Shown here piece by piece: positions 1-8,047 of a stretch of DNA of 60,602 bases. Every line of letters begins with the position of its first letter. Positions within the stretch are counted from its first letter, which is position 1. The notes below the pieces were generated by a model. That model did no database searches, was not told the DNA's origin, and saw only the letters and a list, made by a program, of their open reading frames with translations. The position numbers and the translations under genes are program-made. The stretch comes from Clostridia bacterium (GTDB lineage Bacteria; Bacillota; Clostridia; Christensenellales; CAG-138), in NCBI GenBank assembly GCA_030533005.1, contig JAUNJX010000004.1, forward strand, positions 22,841-83,442, read 5' to 3'.

Positions 1-2
1 AG

Positions 3-746
3 CCGTATGGCAGCATCAACAGCGACGCGGAGGCCGAGCGCATTGGCCGCAAGCACTTTGCCGAGGCGTGGCCGGGCAAGGAGTTTGACCCCAAATACGA
101 TATTGAGCCGTATCGCTACGCATGTGAGATGCGCCTTGACGATATTTACCTTGATGTCGTCAAGACAAGCATACCAATATTGGATATTGCGCCATATAAC
201 ATGCATGCGGGTGAGCATGGCACAAGCGATATGACGCAATTCAAAACCAACAGACAGCTCGCGGGTGAATTGAGCTTTGAAAAGCTGAACAATTACGCAG
301 AAATAGCCGGAATGTTTGTAGACAACTACACCATGTACGACCCCGAATATCCCGTTGAGAAGCGCAAGGCGGACTTTTCCAAATGGACAACGCCGGAGCT
401 TGCGGAGATCCTCGCCAACCGCACCCGCACATCCAGCGATAAGGCTTGGTTCAAGCAGGATACTTGTACGTTTTATTCTGGCCCCTACGTCTACAGGGCG
501 TCTGACGGCTGGCTGCGGGCAAGAGTGCAGATGGCGATCATCCTGCGGGATGCGTCCGACGCTTTCTTTGCGGAGCATCCCGACCAAAGGGAGGCTGTAG
601 GAAGATGGCATATCCATACATATGAGGTAGCCATGCAGCTTGACGATAACGAAAAGATCGCAGAATACGCGGTTTTTGAGTTAGGAACGGCATATGAAGC
701 TTCACCCGACGAAACAAAACGGTTGGATGATTTCTTCAACAGTTAA
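3..746 (+). CDS. exported/lipoprotein-family protein, 5' truncated by window edge
   Basis: The reading frame is open to the left edge, so the true start lies outside the window; at least 247 residues are present. I do not recognise a named domain. It is a paralogue of the lipoprotein at 932-1921: both have an xxPYNM motif followed by a TNRQLAGEL/TNKELVAEY stretch, and later a (V/I)Y(R/K)A(S/A)DGxLRAR segment followed by a DA(F/Y) stretch at similar spacing. This copy was therefore probably exported or lipid-anchored too, but its signal peptide cannot be seen. An internal ATG at 129 has no clear ribosome-binding site and cuts into the conserved part, so it is unlikely to be the start. The next gene is its paralogue, 185 nt downstream. 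Function unknown. Confidence 0.75.
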   Translation, partial: PYGSINSDAEAERIGRKHFAEAWPGKEFDPKYDIEPYRYACEMRLDDIYLDVVKTSIPILDIAPYNMHAGEHGTSDMTQFKTNRQLAGELSFEKLNNYAEIAGMFVDNYTMYDPEYPVEKRKADFSKWTTPELAEILANRTRTSSDKAWFKQDTCTFYSGPYVYRASDGWLRARVQMAIILRDASDAFFAEHPDQREAVGRWHIHTYEVAMQLDDNEKIAEYAVFELGTAYEASPDETKRLDDFFNS

Positions 747-766
747 GATACGACAACAAAGAAAAA

Positions 767-790
767 AGAGGATGCAGCATTGCATCTTCT
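767..790 (+). terminator. weak terminator-like hairpin
   Basis: A 10-bp stem (one G-T pair) with a GCAT loop follows the first gene by about 20 nt. It has no downstream T run, so termination would be weak. Confidence 0.35.
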
Positions 791-931
791 GATCGAGAGC
801 GTGAACAACGCGAAGTAAGGCAAATGACCCCCTATCCGAAACCCCAAATTATATACAATTATTTTTGTCACAAAACACACCGTTTTTCCGTTGTACATGT
901 ATAAGGAAAAAGAAGGGAGCTGAAACGCTAT

Positions 932-1921
932 ATGAAGAAGATTTTTTGTATCCTGCTTGTTCTGCTGATGCTCACGAGCATGGGCGGCTGTCAGGTATTC
1001 AACGAGGCGCTGATCGGCGCGGGCTTGGCAGAGCAGCCGAGCGACACCAGCGGCTTTGACGAGATGCAGGCCGCGCGCGCAGAACAGGAGAAAAAGGACG
1101 TCGAGGCTGCGGAAAAAGCCAAGGCCGAGGCTGCCGCACTTATCCCCATGGAGGAAGTCAAGGAGGAGGAGCCGGAGGAAAAGGGCGCGCATAAGAATAC
1201 GGACGCCGAGATTTCAAGGATCGCAACGCCCTACGGCGCAAAGTATTTCGACGGCGGCTATCAGACGGCGGTGCATAAGCCGTTCTTCCTGTATGCCAAG
1301 ACGCCCACCAAGGCCGATTTCACGGATGCGGGACCAATCGAGGACTTTTACGCGCTGATTCCCTACAACATGTTCATCGACGATATGGGCGACAGCCCGT
1401 CGCAGTTCCTTACCAACAAGGAGCTTGTTGCGGAATACGGCGCGCTGAAAACGGAAGAAATAGCAGAAAAGGCGTCTATTTTTGCGATGTACGCTTGCTC
1501 CAATTTTCCACGAGAAATGCAGGTCGAGACGCTGGAAAAGCAGTACCTTGAAAGTGGTTTGCCTGCGGAAAAGGCAAGACAATACGCGGAGGATCGTGTT
1601 GCTTACTATACGAATAACAAGCACTTTCTGGACGATTCTGCTGGATGGTATAAATCGCAGATATACAAGGCTGCGGATGGAAAACTGCGTGCGCGAATTG
1701 CCCTGTATCAAGTGGTGCGAGAAGCGGACGACGCCTATTTGCAGGATATCAATTTATCGCGTGATATGCTCAATGTATGGACGCAGATACCCGCCGAGGT
1801 CGTGATCTCCGTGGACGAACAGCAGAACATCACGGATATGGTGATGCTGTTCCTTGGCGACAGGCAGGTATGCCCAGACGAAGTGCAGAAATCGCTTGAA
1901 AAAAACTGCGAACCATATTAA
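932..1921 (+). CDS. lipoprotein of unrecognised family
   Basis: The product is 329 residues with a classic lipoprotein signal: KK at residues 2-3, a leucine-rich core, and a lipobox SMGGC with the Cys at about residue 20. Residues 40-85 are rich in Ala, Glu and Lys (charged linker, possibly coiled coil). The remaining C-terminal part is the domain shared with the partial gene to its left (PYNM, TNKELVAEY, KAADGKLRAR). Start at 932 is supported by AGAAGGGAG 12 nt upstream. A good intrinsic terminator follows. A third relative, cut off soon after its lipobox, lies at 2494. Probably surface-anchored; substrate and role unknown. Confidence 0.85.
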   Translation: MKKIFCILLVLLMLTSMGGCQVFNEALIGAGLAEQPSDTSGFDEMQAARAEQEKKDVEAAEKAKAEAAALIPMEEVKEEEPEEKGAHKNTDAEISRIATPYGAKYFDGGYQTAVHKPFFLYAKTPTKADFTDAGPIEDFYALIPYNMFIDDMGDSPSQFLTNKELVAEYGALKTEEIAEKASIFAMYACSNFPREMQVETLEKQYLESGLPAEKARQYAEDRVAYYTNNKHFLDDSAGWYKSQIYKAADGKLRARIALYQVVREADDAYLQDINLSRDMLNVWTQIPAEVVISVDEQQNITDMVMLFLGDRQVCPDEVQKSLEKNCEPY

Positions 1922-1947
1922 AGCATAACCGTACATAAGAACAACCT

Positions 1948-1973
1948 AAAAGAACGGGCAACCGTTCTTTTTT
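1948..1973 (+). terminator. intrinsic terminator
   Basis: A 10-bp stem (AAAAGAACGG paired with CCGTTCTTTT), GCAA loop and a T run, 27 nt after the lipoprotein stop. It sits just before the ribosome-binding site of the next gene, so it separates the two transcripts or attenuates read-through. Confidence 0.85.
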
Positions 1974-1991
1974 CTATGAAAGGAGAAGCGC

Positions 1992-2390
1992 ATGAAAACT
2001 TCAAGAAAATGGATCGTCACGCTTTTATTAGCTGCATTCTTGCTGTGCGGCATCTCAGACGCCTTTGCAAGAGGAAACCCCAGTTACGCTGGCACAGGCT
2101 GGTATCCGGGGAAAACGGCCACTGTCAGCAACGGGGTCACTTACAACATTGGCTACGGCGGCGGCAGCACCTATGCGCGTGAAACGACATGGGAGTTCCC
2201 CGAAAACAGCGCCAGCGGCACGAGAGCAAAGAAGTGGTATGTGCCCGTATGGTGGCCGGATGGCAGCGAGTACACCTTCCTCGTCGCGGCCAAGGGCGCG
2301 ATCACGCCGGGCGGCGAGATCACGGCGGCCAAGGCGTACACCATCAGCATCGACGATAATATGTATACGGACGATTACACCAAGAACTAA
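1992..2390 (+). CDS. small secreted protein, unknown function
   Basis: A 132-residue protein with an N-terminal signal peptide (KTSRK, a leucine/alanine core, and a probable cleavage after DAFA at about residue 26). The mature part is glycine- and aromatic-rich near the start (YNIGYGGGSTYA) and then carries tryptophan-rich stretches (TTWEFPE, KKWYVPVWWPDGSEY). It has no cysteine after the signal and no lipobox, so it is probably released or wall-associated. Start at 1992 is preceded by AAAGGAG. It lies between two members of the lipoprotein family, which suggests a linked surface function, but I do not recognise the family. Confidence 0.8.
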   Translation: MKTSRKWIVTLLLAAFLLCGISDAFARGNPSYAGTGWYPGKTATVSNGVTYNIGYGGGSTYARETTWEFPENSASGTRAKKWYVPVWWPDGSEYTFLVAAKGAITPGGEITAAKAYTISIDDNMYTDDYTKN

Positions 2391-2416
2391 GCGCATTGCG
2401 CTTTCTTACGACGATT

Positions 2417-2448
2417 GCGCCGCCGCGGGTATCGGCCTGCGGCGGCGC
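2417..2448 (+). repeat. perfect 10-bp inverted repeat
   Basis: GCGCCGCCGC pairs with GCGGCGGCGC across a 12-nt loop, between the small secreted gene and the truncated lipoprotein. No T run follows, so it is at best an unconventional terminator or an mRNA stability element. Confidence 0.6.
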
Positions 2449-2493
2449 TGTATTGGACGAAAGACTATCATTTGGAAGGGAGCAGGACACGAT

Positions 2494-2610
2494 ATGAAAA
2501 AGATGATTTGCGTGCTTTTTGCGCTTCTGCTGACGGCAAGCATGGGCGGCTGTCAGGTCATGGACGAGGCGCTTGTGGAAAGTTCTCGACATATATTGAT
2601 AAATTATTAA
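2494..2610 (+). pseudogene. truncated lipoprotein paralogue (signal peptide plus 18 residues)
   Basis: This 38-codon frame starts with a good ribosome-binding site (GGAAGGGAGC) and encodes a lipoprotein signal almost matching the one at 932: both run into SMGGCQV followed by (N/D)EAL. After DEALVE the homology stops and the frame ends in a short, unrelated, AT-rich tail. It is best read as the stump of a third family member whose body was lost. Translation could still yield a small lipopeptide. The rnf promoter begins about 20 nt after its stop, so the deletion endpoint lies directly against the Rnf operon. Confidence 0.7.
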
Positions 2611-2629
2611 CAAAATATCCTCTGTTCTC

Positions 2630-2658
2630 TTGACTTTACCGCCGGGGCTTCGTAAGAT
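2630..2658 (+). promoter_or_regulatory. sigma-A promoter of the rnf operon
   Basis: TTGACT at 2630-2635, a 17-nt spacer, and TAAGAT at 2653-2658. It lies about 60 nt ahead of the first rnf start, the only clear promoter before the seven-gene run. Confidence 0.65.
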
Positions 2659-2718
2659 AGACATAACACGGTATGATTCGACATCGCAAAGGCAAACAAT
2701 CAAGCAAGGAAAGTGCGG

Positions 2719-3252
2719 ATGACTATGCAAAGGGAAAAAGCTGCGTGGCTGGTATTGGCGCTGATTGCCATGGGCGCTGGGTTGCTGTTGGGCTTTACCA
2801 ACGCCGTGACGGCGGACGTGATCGCGCAGCGCGCACTGGATGCGGCGGAGCAGGCGCGGCGGGAGGTCTTTCCCGCGGCGCAAGCGTTTGTCGAGCTTCC
2901 GCCCTGCGACGCGGTGCAGGATAGCTTTTGCGCGATGCAAGGCGAACAGTGCATAGGCTATGTGTGCACGCTAAGCGTTCAGGGCTACGGCGGCCCCATC
3001 GAGGTGGTCGTGGGCTTAGACGCGGCGGGCGCGCTTACGGGCATTTCCGTCGGCGGCAGCCGATTCGCCGAAACCGCAGGGCTGGGCGCGAACACCAGGT
3101 CGCCCGCCTTTACGGGGCAGTTTGCGGGGCTTGTGCCGCCGCTGACCGTCAAAAAGGATGTGGACGCGGTGACGGGCGCCACGATCAGCTCTACGGCCGT
3201 AGTAAACGCCGTCAATGCGGCGGCAGCGTATGTAGCGGGTCTTGATCAATAG
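2719..3252 (+). CDS. rnfG: RnfG, FMN-binding subunit of the Rnf complex
   Basis: Membrane-anchored flavoprotein of the Rnf ferredoxin:NAD+ oxidoreductase. It has one N-terminal membrane helix (about residues 8-28) and an FMN-binding domain ending in the VTGATISS motif near residue 155, whose Thr is the known covalent FMN site in NqrC/RnfG. ATG 2719 is chosen because AAGGA lies 8 nt upstream; GTG 2713 and ATG 2725 are in frame alternatives. At about 177 residues it is slightly shorter than many RnfG proteins. Oddly, it is the first gene of the operon; in the usual clostridial order rnfG lies between rnfD and rnfE, and no second copy is present there. Confidence 0.88.
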   Translation: MTMQREKAAWLVLALIAMGAGLLLGFTNAVTADVIAQRALDAAEQARREVFPAAQAFVELPPCDAVQDSFCAMQGEQCIGYVCTLSVQGYGGPIEVVVGLDAAGALTGISVGGSRFAETAGLGANTRSPAFTGQFAGLVPPLTVKKDVDAVTGATISSTAVVNAVNAAAAYVAGLDQ

Positions 3253-3270
3253 AGAAAAGGGGCACGGCTT

Positions 3271-4608
3271 TTGGCAAAGAATACCTTCCGTGGGGGCGTG
3301 TTCCCCATGAAAAAGATAAAGAACGCGCACGAGGGCAAGGGGCCCACAAGGGAACAGCCCACGCGCGCTTACAGCCCCGCGCGGGTGGTCATACCCGTGC
3401 AGCTGCACCTTGGCGCGCCCAGCGAACCCTGCGTCAAGGCGGGCGAGCGGGTCAGGCTGGGGCAGGTCGTGGCGACGCCTATGGGTGGCCTTGGCTTGCC
3501 CGTGCACGCGAGCGTTTCGGGTACGGTCACGGCCATAGAGGATCGCATCCAGTTTGGCGGGCTGCCCGTGCGCTGCATCGTCATCGAGAACGACGGGCTG
3601 GACGAATGGGTCGAGCTTACCCCCTTGGGCGACGTGGAAACCGTCCCGGCGGAGAGCATCATCCCCGCCATACGGGACGCCGGCATATGCGGCATGGGCG
3701 GGGCGACCTTCCCCACGCACGCCAAGCTCACCATCCCCGAAGGGAAGCATTGCGACACGGTGATCGTCAACGGCGCGGAGTGCGAAACGCACCTGACGTC
3801 GGATTTCCGGCTGATGCTGGAGCAGCCCTTGCGCATCGTGGACGGCCTGCGCGCCGTCATGCGGGCGCTGGGCGTAGAACGTGGCGTGATCGCGGTGGAG
3901 GATAACAAGCCGGAGGCCGTCGCGGCGCTTATGGCGTGCGCGGAGGGGCGCGCGGGCGTTTCTGTGGTCGTGATGCCCACTAAATACCCGCAGGGCAGCG
4001 AAAAGCAGCTCATCAAGGCGGTCACGGATCGGGAGGTGCCGGCCTTCAAGCTGCCCATCGACGTGCATACGGTGGTCGTAAACGTCGCAACCGCCGCGGC
4101 CATTGCGGACGCGGTGACGCTGGGGAAGCCCCTAGTCGAGCGCATCACCACCGTGACGGGCTGCGTAAGAGAGCCCGGCAACCTGCTGCTTCGCATCGGC
4201 ACGCTGTTTCAAGACGCGATCAACGCCTGCGGCGGCTACAGCCAGCAGCCGGGCAAGATCATCGCGGGCGGCGCCATGACGGGCATCTGCGCGCCGGACG
4301 ATCAGGTATCCGTAGGCAAGGGAAGCGGCGGGATACTCGTCATGAACGTGCGGGAGGCAAAGACGGATCAGGAGCAGCCCTGCATCCGCTGCGCGCGCTG
4401 CGCGGAGGTCTGCCCCATCGGCCTTGACCCCTTTTTGATCAAATATTACTGCGACCACGAGGATTATGACGGCGCGGAAGAGCATCATGTCATGGAGTGC
4501 ATGATGTGCGGGTGCTGCGCCTACATCTGCCCCTCGCGGCGATGGCTCACCACCTCCTTCCGCACGGCGCGGCAGGTCATTTCGGCAAGGCGAAGGGAGG
4601 AAAAGTAA
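3271..4608 (+). CDS. rnfC: RnfC, NADH-binding iron-sulfur subunit of Rnf
   Basis: The 445-residue peripheral subunit that exchanges electrons with NAD(H). Visible parts in order are: the N-terminal FRGGV motif typical of RnfC; a barrel-sandwich stretch (LPVHASVSGTVTAIED); the nucleotide/FMN-binding GMGGATFPTHAK loop; an NGAECE motif; an SLBB-like region; and two 4Fe-4S motifs near the C-terminus (CIRCARCAEVCP and CMMCGCCAYICP). TTG 3271 is the start because the family motif begins there and GAAAAGGGG lies upstream. The stop overlaps the rnfD start (TAATG), so translation is coupled. Confidence 0.93.
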   Translation: MAKNTFRGGVFPMKKIKNAHEGKGPTREQPTRAYSPARVVIPVQLHLGAPSEPCVKAGERVRLGQVVATPMGGLGLPVHASVSGTVTAIEDRIQFGGLPVRCIVIENDGLDEWVELTPLGDVETVPAESIIPAIRDAGICGMGGATFPTHAKLTIPEGKHCDTVIVNGAECETHLTSDFRLMLEQPLRIVDGLRAVMRALGVERGVIAVEDNKPEAVAALMACAEGRAGVSVVVMPTKYPQGSEKQLIKAVTDREVPAFKLPIDVHTVVVNVATAAAIADAVTLGKPLVERITTVTGCVREPGNLLLRIGTLFQDAINACGGYSQQPGKIIAGGAMTGICAPDDQVSVGKGSGGILVMNVREAKTDQEQPCIRCARCAEVCPIGLDPFLIKYYCDHEDYDGAEEHHVMECMMCGCCAYICPSRRWLTTSFRTARQVISARRREEK

Positions 4609-5540
4609 TGGCACAGGAAAAGAAGCTGCGCTTATCCACCGCGCCGCACATCCACTGCAAGCAAAGCGCGCAGACCATCATGTTGGACGTGATTTTGGCG
4701 CTTCTGCCCTGCGCGATCATCGGCGTGATCTACTTTGGCAAAAACGCCGCGCGCATTTTGGTATTGACCACCCTCTCCGCCGTGTTTGCGGAATATTTCT
4801 CGCAAAAGGTCGCCCAAAAGCCCGTGCGCATCCGCGACCTTTCCGCCGTGGTGACGGGGCTGATCCTCGGCTTGAACCTGCCGCCCACGGCTCCTTGGTG
4901 GCTGTGCGTGGTGGGCAGCGTCATCGCCATCGTCGTGGTCAAGCAGCTCTTTGGGGGCATCGGCCACAACTTCATGAATCCCGCCATGGCGGCGCGCGCC
5001 ATACTGCTTACAAGCTGGCCCGTGCGCATGACGAGCTTCGTATATCCGCAGCTGTTTTCCCAAGGCGTGGACACGGTATCCTTTGCGACCCCGTTACAGG
5101 GTGGCAGCGCCACGCTTTTTGACCTTTTGATCGGCAACGTTCCGGGCTGCATCGGCGAGGTGTGCAAGCTTGCCATCCTCCTTGGCGCTGCCTACCTGCT
5201 CCTTCGCGGCGTGATACGGTGGTATATCCCCGTTTGCTTTGTGGCAAGCTACCTGCTTTTTGCGCGGCTTTTCGGGGCGGACGCGATTGCGGGCGTGCTT
5301 TCGGGCGGCCTGCTCTTTGGCGCGGTGTTTATGGCGACGGATTACACCACCACCCCCATGACCGCGCGGGGGCAGATGCTCTTTGGCGCAGGCTGCGGGT
5401 TTTTGGTGGCGCTCATCCGCTCGTTCGGCACCTATCCCGAGGGCGTGACCTACGCGATCCTTTTGATGAACGTCGCCACACCGCTCATCGACAAGTATGT
5501 AAAGGTGCGCATGTACGGGGAAAGGGGGCGCGCGGCATGA
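4608..5540 (+). CDS. rnfD: RnfD, membrane subunit of Rnf with covalent FMN site
   Basis: A polytopic 310-residue subunit of the Rnf complex (NqrB family), involved in membrane electron transfer and ion translocation. It shows the family's long hydrophobic segments, the GGIGHNFMNPAMAAR motif, a FATPL segment at the expected FMN-attachment region, and a C-terminal ATDYTTTPMT stretch. The Thr of the FMN site is kept, while the usual small residue before Ala is Phe here. ATG 4608 overlaps the rnfC stop by one base, and the downstream frame overlaps rnfE by four bases, as in a tightly coupled operon. Confidence 0.92.
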   Translation: MAQEKKLRLSTAPHIHCKQSAQTIMLDVILALLPCAIIGVIYFGKNAARILVLTTLSAVFAEYFSQKVAQKPVRIRDLSAVVTGLILGLNLPPTAPWWLCVVGSVIAIVVVKQLFGGIGHNFMNPAMAARAILLTSWPVRMTSFVYPQLFSQGVDTVSFATPLQGGSATLFDLLIGNVPGCIGEVCKLAILLGAAYLLLRGVIRWYIPVCFVASYLLFARLFGADAIAGVLSGGLLFGAVFMATDYTTTPMTARGQMLFGAGCGFLVALIRSFGTYPEGVTYAILLMNVATPLIDKYVKVRMYGERGRAA

Positions 5541-6172
5541 ACAAGAAAAGCCTTCGCAGCGTATTTCTAAACGGCGTATTGACGGAAAACCCCACCTTCC
5601 GGCTGGTGCTGGGGACGTGCCCCACGCTCGCGGTGACGACCAGCGCAAAAAACGGCGTGGGCATGGGGCTCGCCGCGACCTTCGTGCTCATCGGCTCCAA
5701 CGCCGTGATAGCGCTGCTTCGCAGCCTCATTCCCGCGAAAGTCCGCATACCCGCCTATATCGTTATCATCTGCACGTTTGTGACGGTTGTGCAGATGCTG
5801 ATGCAGGCATATGTGCCGGAGCTGTACGAAAGCCTTGGCATGTTCATCCCCTTGATCGTGGTGAACTGCATCATTCTCGCCCGGGCCGAAGCGTTTGCGA
5901 GTAAAAACGGCGTGCTCCTGTCCATGGCGGACGGCTTGGGCATGGGCTTGGGCTTTACCGCCGCCATCACGCTGATCGGCTGCATACGGGAGCTGATCGG
6001 CGCGGGCACGGTGTTCGGCCTCCCCGTCATGGGGCCAAGCTACGAGCCCATGATGATCATGATCCTGGCGCCCGGCGGCTTTATCGTGTTCGGGAGCCTG
6101 TTGGGGCTCGCCAATTTCATCACGTCCTACCGGGAAGAAAAGCGCATGCTTAGAGAGGAGGCGGAGCAATGA
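5537..6172 (+). CDS. rnfE: RnfE, membrane subunit of Rnf
   Basis: A 211-residue polytopic subunit of the RnfA/RnfE (NqrD/NqrE) family. Family signatures are visible: LGTCPTLAVTTSAKNG near residue 25 and VVNCIILARAEAFASKN near residue 110. These helices pair with RnfA around a conserved cysteine pair that takes part in transmembrane electron transfer. The start codon overlaps the rnfD stop (ATGA), and the stop overlaps the rnfA start in the same way. The normal position of rnfG, between rnfD and rnfE, is absent. Confidence 0.93.
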   Translation: MNKKSLRSVFLNGVLTENPTFRLVLGTCPTLAVTTSAKNGVGMGLAATFVLIGSNAVIALLRSLIPAKVRIPAYIVIICTFVTVVQMLMQAYVPELYESLGMFIPLIVVNCIILARAEAFASKNGVLLSMADGLGMGLGFTAAITLIGCIRELIGAGTVFGLPVMGPSYEPMMIMILAPGGFIVFGSLLGLANFITSYREEKRMLREEAEQ

Positions 6173-6756
6173 ACGAGCTATCCCGCATTTTGCTTTTTAT
6201 GCTTAGCTGCGTGTTGAGCCACAACTTCATCTTCGCCCGCTTCCTAGGCTGCTGCTCCTTCCTTGGCGTTTCCAGCAAGGTGGAAACGGCGGCGGGCATG
6301 GGGCTTGCGGTGACGTTTGTGATGGGTCTTGCGTCGCTGTTTACATGGGTCGTGTATCATGGGGTGCTCGTGCCGCTGGGCTTGGAGTATCTAAGCACGC
6401 TAAGCTTCGTGCTGTTGATCGCAAGCCTTGTGCAGCTTGTGGAGATGTACATCAAAAAGAGCAGCCCCTCGCTGTACAAATCCCTTGGCATTTATCTTCC
6501 GCTCATCACCACCAACTGCGCGGTGCTGGGCGTGGCCATACTCAACGTGAATAACGACTATAATCTCCTCTACGCGGTGCTCAATGGCGTATTCGGCGCG
6601 CTGGGCTTTTTGCTGGCCATCGTTTTGATGGCGGGCGTGCGGGAGCGGCTGGAGGTCGCGGATATACCGAAACCCCTTCGCGGCTTTCCGATCTCGCTGA
6701 TCATCGCGGGGCTGATGAGCGTGGCGTTTATGGGATTTTCGGGGCTGGGAGGCTGA
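6169..6756 (+). CDS. rnfA: RnfA, membrane subunit of Rnf
   Basis: A 195-residue polytopic membrane protein of the RnfA/NqrE family. Typical segments are FARFLGCCSFLGVS near residue 25 and LPLITTNCAVLGVAILN near residue 105; the Cys of each is expected to sit at the RnfA-RnfE interface. Six hydrophobic helices are evident. It starts in an ATGA overlap with rnfE and is followed after 4 nt by rnfB. Confidence 0.93.
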   Translation: MNELSRILLFMLSCVLSHNFIFARFLGCCSFLGVSSKVETAAGMGLAVTFVMGLASLFTWVVYHGVLVPLGLEYLSTLSFVLLIASLVQLVEMYIKKSSPSLYKSLGIYLPLITTNCAVLGVAILNVNNDYNLLYAVLNGVFGALGFLLAIVLMAGVRERLEVADIPKPLRGFPISLIIAGLMSVAFMGFSGLGG

Positions 6757-6760
6757 TAGG

Positions 6761-7558
6761 ATGAATTGGTTGCCCGTATTCCTCGCCTTTGGCGTGATCG
6801 GCGCGCTGGGGACGCTGTGCGGCGTGATGCTCACGGCGGCGGATAAGAAATTTGCGGTGCAAAGCGACGAACGCTGGCAGCAGGTGCGGCAGGCGCTGGG
6901 CGGCGCGAATTGCGGCGCGTGCGGCTATTCCGGCTGCAATGCGTACGCGGAGGCCATCGTGGCGGGCAAGGCGCGCATCTACGCCTGCCCTTCCGCCAAT
7001 ACCGAGGCGATCGCCGCGGCGATGGGGATGCAGCTTGAGTCCCCCATCCCCATGAAGGCCTATGTGCGCTGCCAGGGAAACCGGGGCAACACCAAGGAAC
7101 GCTACATCTACGATGGTTACCAAAGCTGCGTGACCGCCGCCACCATGGCGGGCGGCCCCAAGATGTGCTGCTATGCCTGCTTGGGTCTTGGCGATTGCGA
7201 AAAGGTGTGCCCCTTTGGCGCGATCTCCATCCAGAACGGCGTGGCCGTGGTGGACGAGTTTCGCTGCGTGGGCTGCGGCAACTGCGCGCGTTACTGCCCG
7301 CGCCACGCGATCGAATTAAAGCCCGCCGCCTCCAAGGTATACGTCAAGTGCAACAACGGCACGCTGGGCCGCACCACGCGCGCGCACTGCATCAAGTCCT
7401 GCATAGGCTGCGGCGCGTGCGCAAAAAAATGCCCCCAGCAGGCCATCGAGATCAAAAACGGCCATGCGGTGGTGGATTATAGCAGGTGCGACGATTGCTT
7501 GGCGTGCTTGAGCGTCTGCCCCAGCTGGTGCATCGTCACGGAGCAGGATTGGAGGTAG
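6761..7558 (+). CDS. rnfB: RnfB, ferredoxin-interacting polyferredoxin subunit of Rnf
   Basis: The 265-residue electron entry subunit. An N-terminal membrane helix is followed by the four-Cys cluster motif (NCGACGYSGC plus a Cys 16 residues on) and then four further ferredoxin-type motifs: CYACLGLGDCEKVCP, CVGCGNCARYCP, CIGCGACAKKCP and CDDCLACLSVCP. That makes five 4Fe-4S clusters in total. It receives electrons from reduced ferredoxin and passes them into the membrane part. It sits last among the canonical rnf genes, one base before the RseC-like gene. Confidence 0.93.
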   Translation: MNWLPVFLAFGVIGALGTLCGVMLTAADKKFAVQSDERWQQVRQALGGANCGACGYSGCNAYAEAIVAGKARIYACPSANTEAIAAAMGMQLESPIPMKAYVRCQGNRGNTKERYIYDGYQSCVTAATMAGGPKMCCYACLGLGDCEKVCPFGAISIQNGVAVVDEFRCVGCGNCARYCPRHAIELKPAASKVYVKCNNGTLGRTTRAHCIKSCIGCGACAKKCPQQAIEIKNGHAVVDYSRCDDCLACLSVCPSWCIVTEQDWR

Positions 7559-7559
7559 C

Positions 7560-7985
7560 ATGCAGCAAACGGGTCAGGTGATCGCCGTAGAGAACGGCAC
7601 GGCGACGGTGCGCATCCAGCGCTGTGAAGCGTGCGAGCACTGCGGCGCGTGCTTCCGCATCGGCGAAAAGGAAGCGGATATTTTGCTCCATAACCCCGTG
7701 GGCGCGCGCGTGGGCGACTATGTTGCGATCCATATGCGCCCGCAAAACGTGCTTTTGGCAAGCGCCATCGCCTACGGGATACCGCTGTGCGCGCTGCTGA
7801 TCGGCGTGCTGCTGGGCTCCCTTTGGGGGGACGTTTACACGGCGCTTGGCGGCGTCCTCTTTCCTGCCGCCGCGTTCTTCCTTCTTCGCGCGCTGGAGCC
7901 GCGCCTTGCGAAAAACCGCACGCTGCTGCCCGCGATCACCCGCATCCTCCCGCCGCCTGCCATAATAGACGCGGAGCGCGCGTAG
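7560..7985 (+). CDS. RseC/SoxR-reducing-system-like membrane protein
   Basis: A 141-residue protein with an N-terminal OB-like segment bearing a Cys cluster (CEACEHCGAC near residue 22), two membrane helices (about residues 75-120) and a short C-terminal tail. This matches the RseC/MucC family, which often accompanies Rnf genes and is thought to help assemble or interact with them. It starts one base after the rnfB stop, so it is the seventh gene of the operon. Its precise role in anaerobic Gram-positives is not established. Confidence 0.82.
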   Translation: MQQTGQVIAVENGTATVRIQRCEACEHCGACFRIGEKEADILLHNPVGARVGDYVAIHMRPQNVLLASAIAYGIPLCALLIGVLLGSLWGDVYTALGGVLFPAAAFFLLRALEPRLAKNRTLLPAITRILPPPAIIDAERA

Positions 7986-8047
7986 TGCTGTAGCAGAACG
8001 GCCTTTCCCAAAGCGGCTTGCCCAAATAGATCGAAAGGAACGCAACC

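Noticed and set aside
743-1192. Long antisense frame over the lipoprotein start
   Set aside because: It lies opposite a gene with a clear lipobox and ribosome-binding site, and has low-complexity composition.
2417-2448. Hairpin as an intrinsic terminator
   Set aside because: It is followed by TGTATTGG, with no T run; listed as a repeat only.
3016-4068. 350-codon antisense frame over rnfG and rnfC
   Set aside because: Shadow frame of GC-rich coding DNA; His- and Arg-rich, no domain, opposite well-conserved Rnf subunits.
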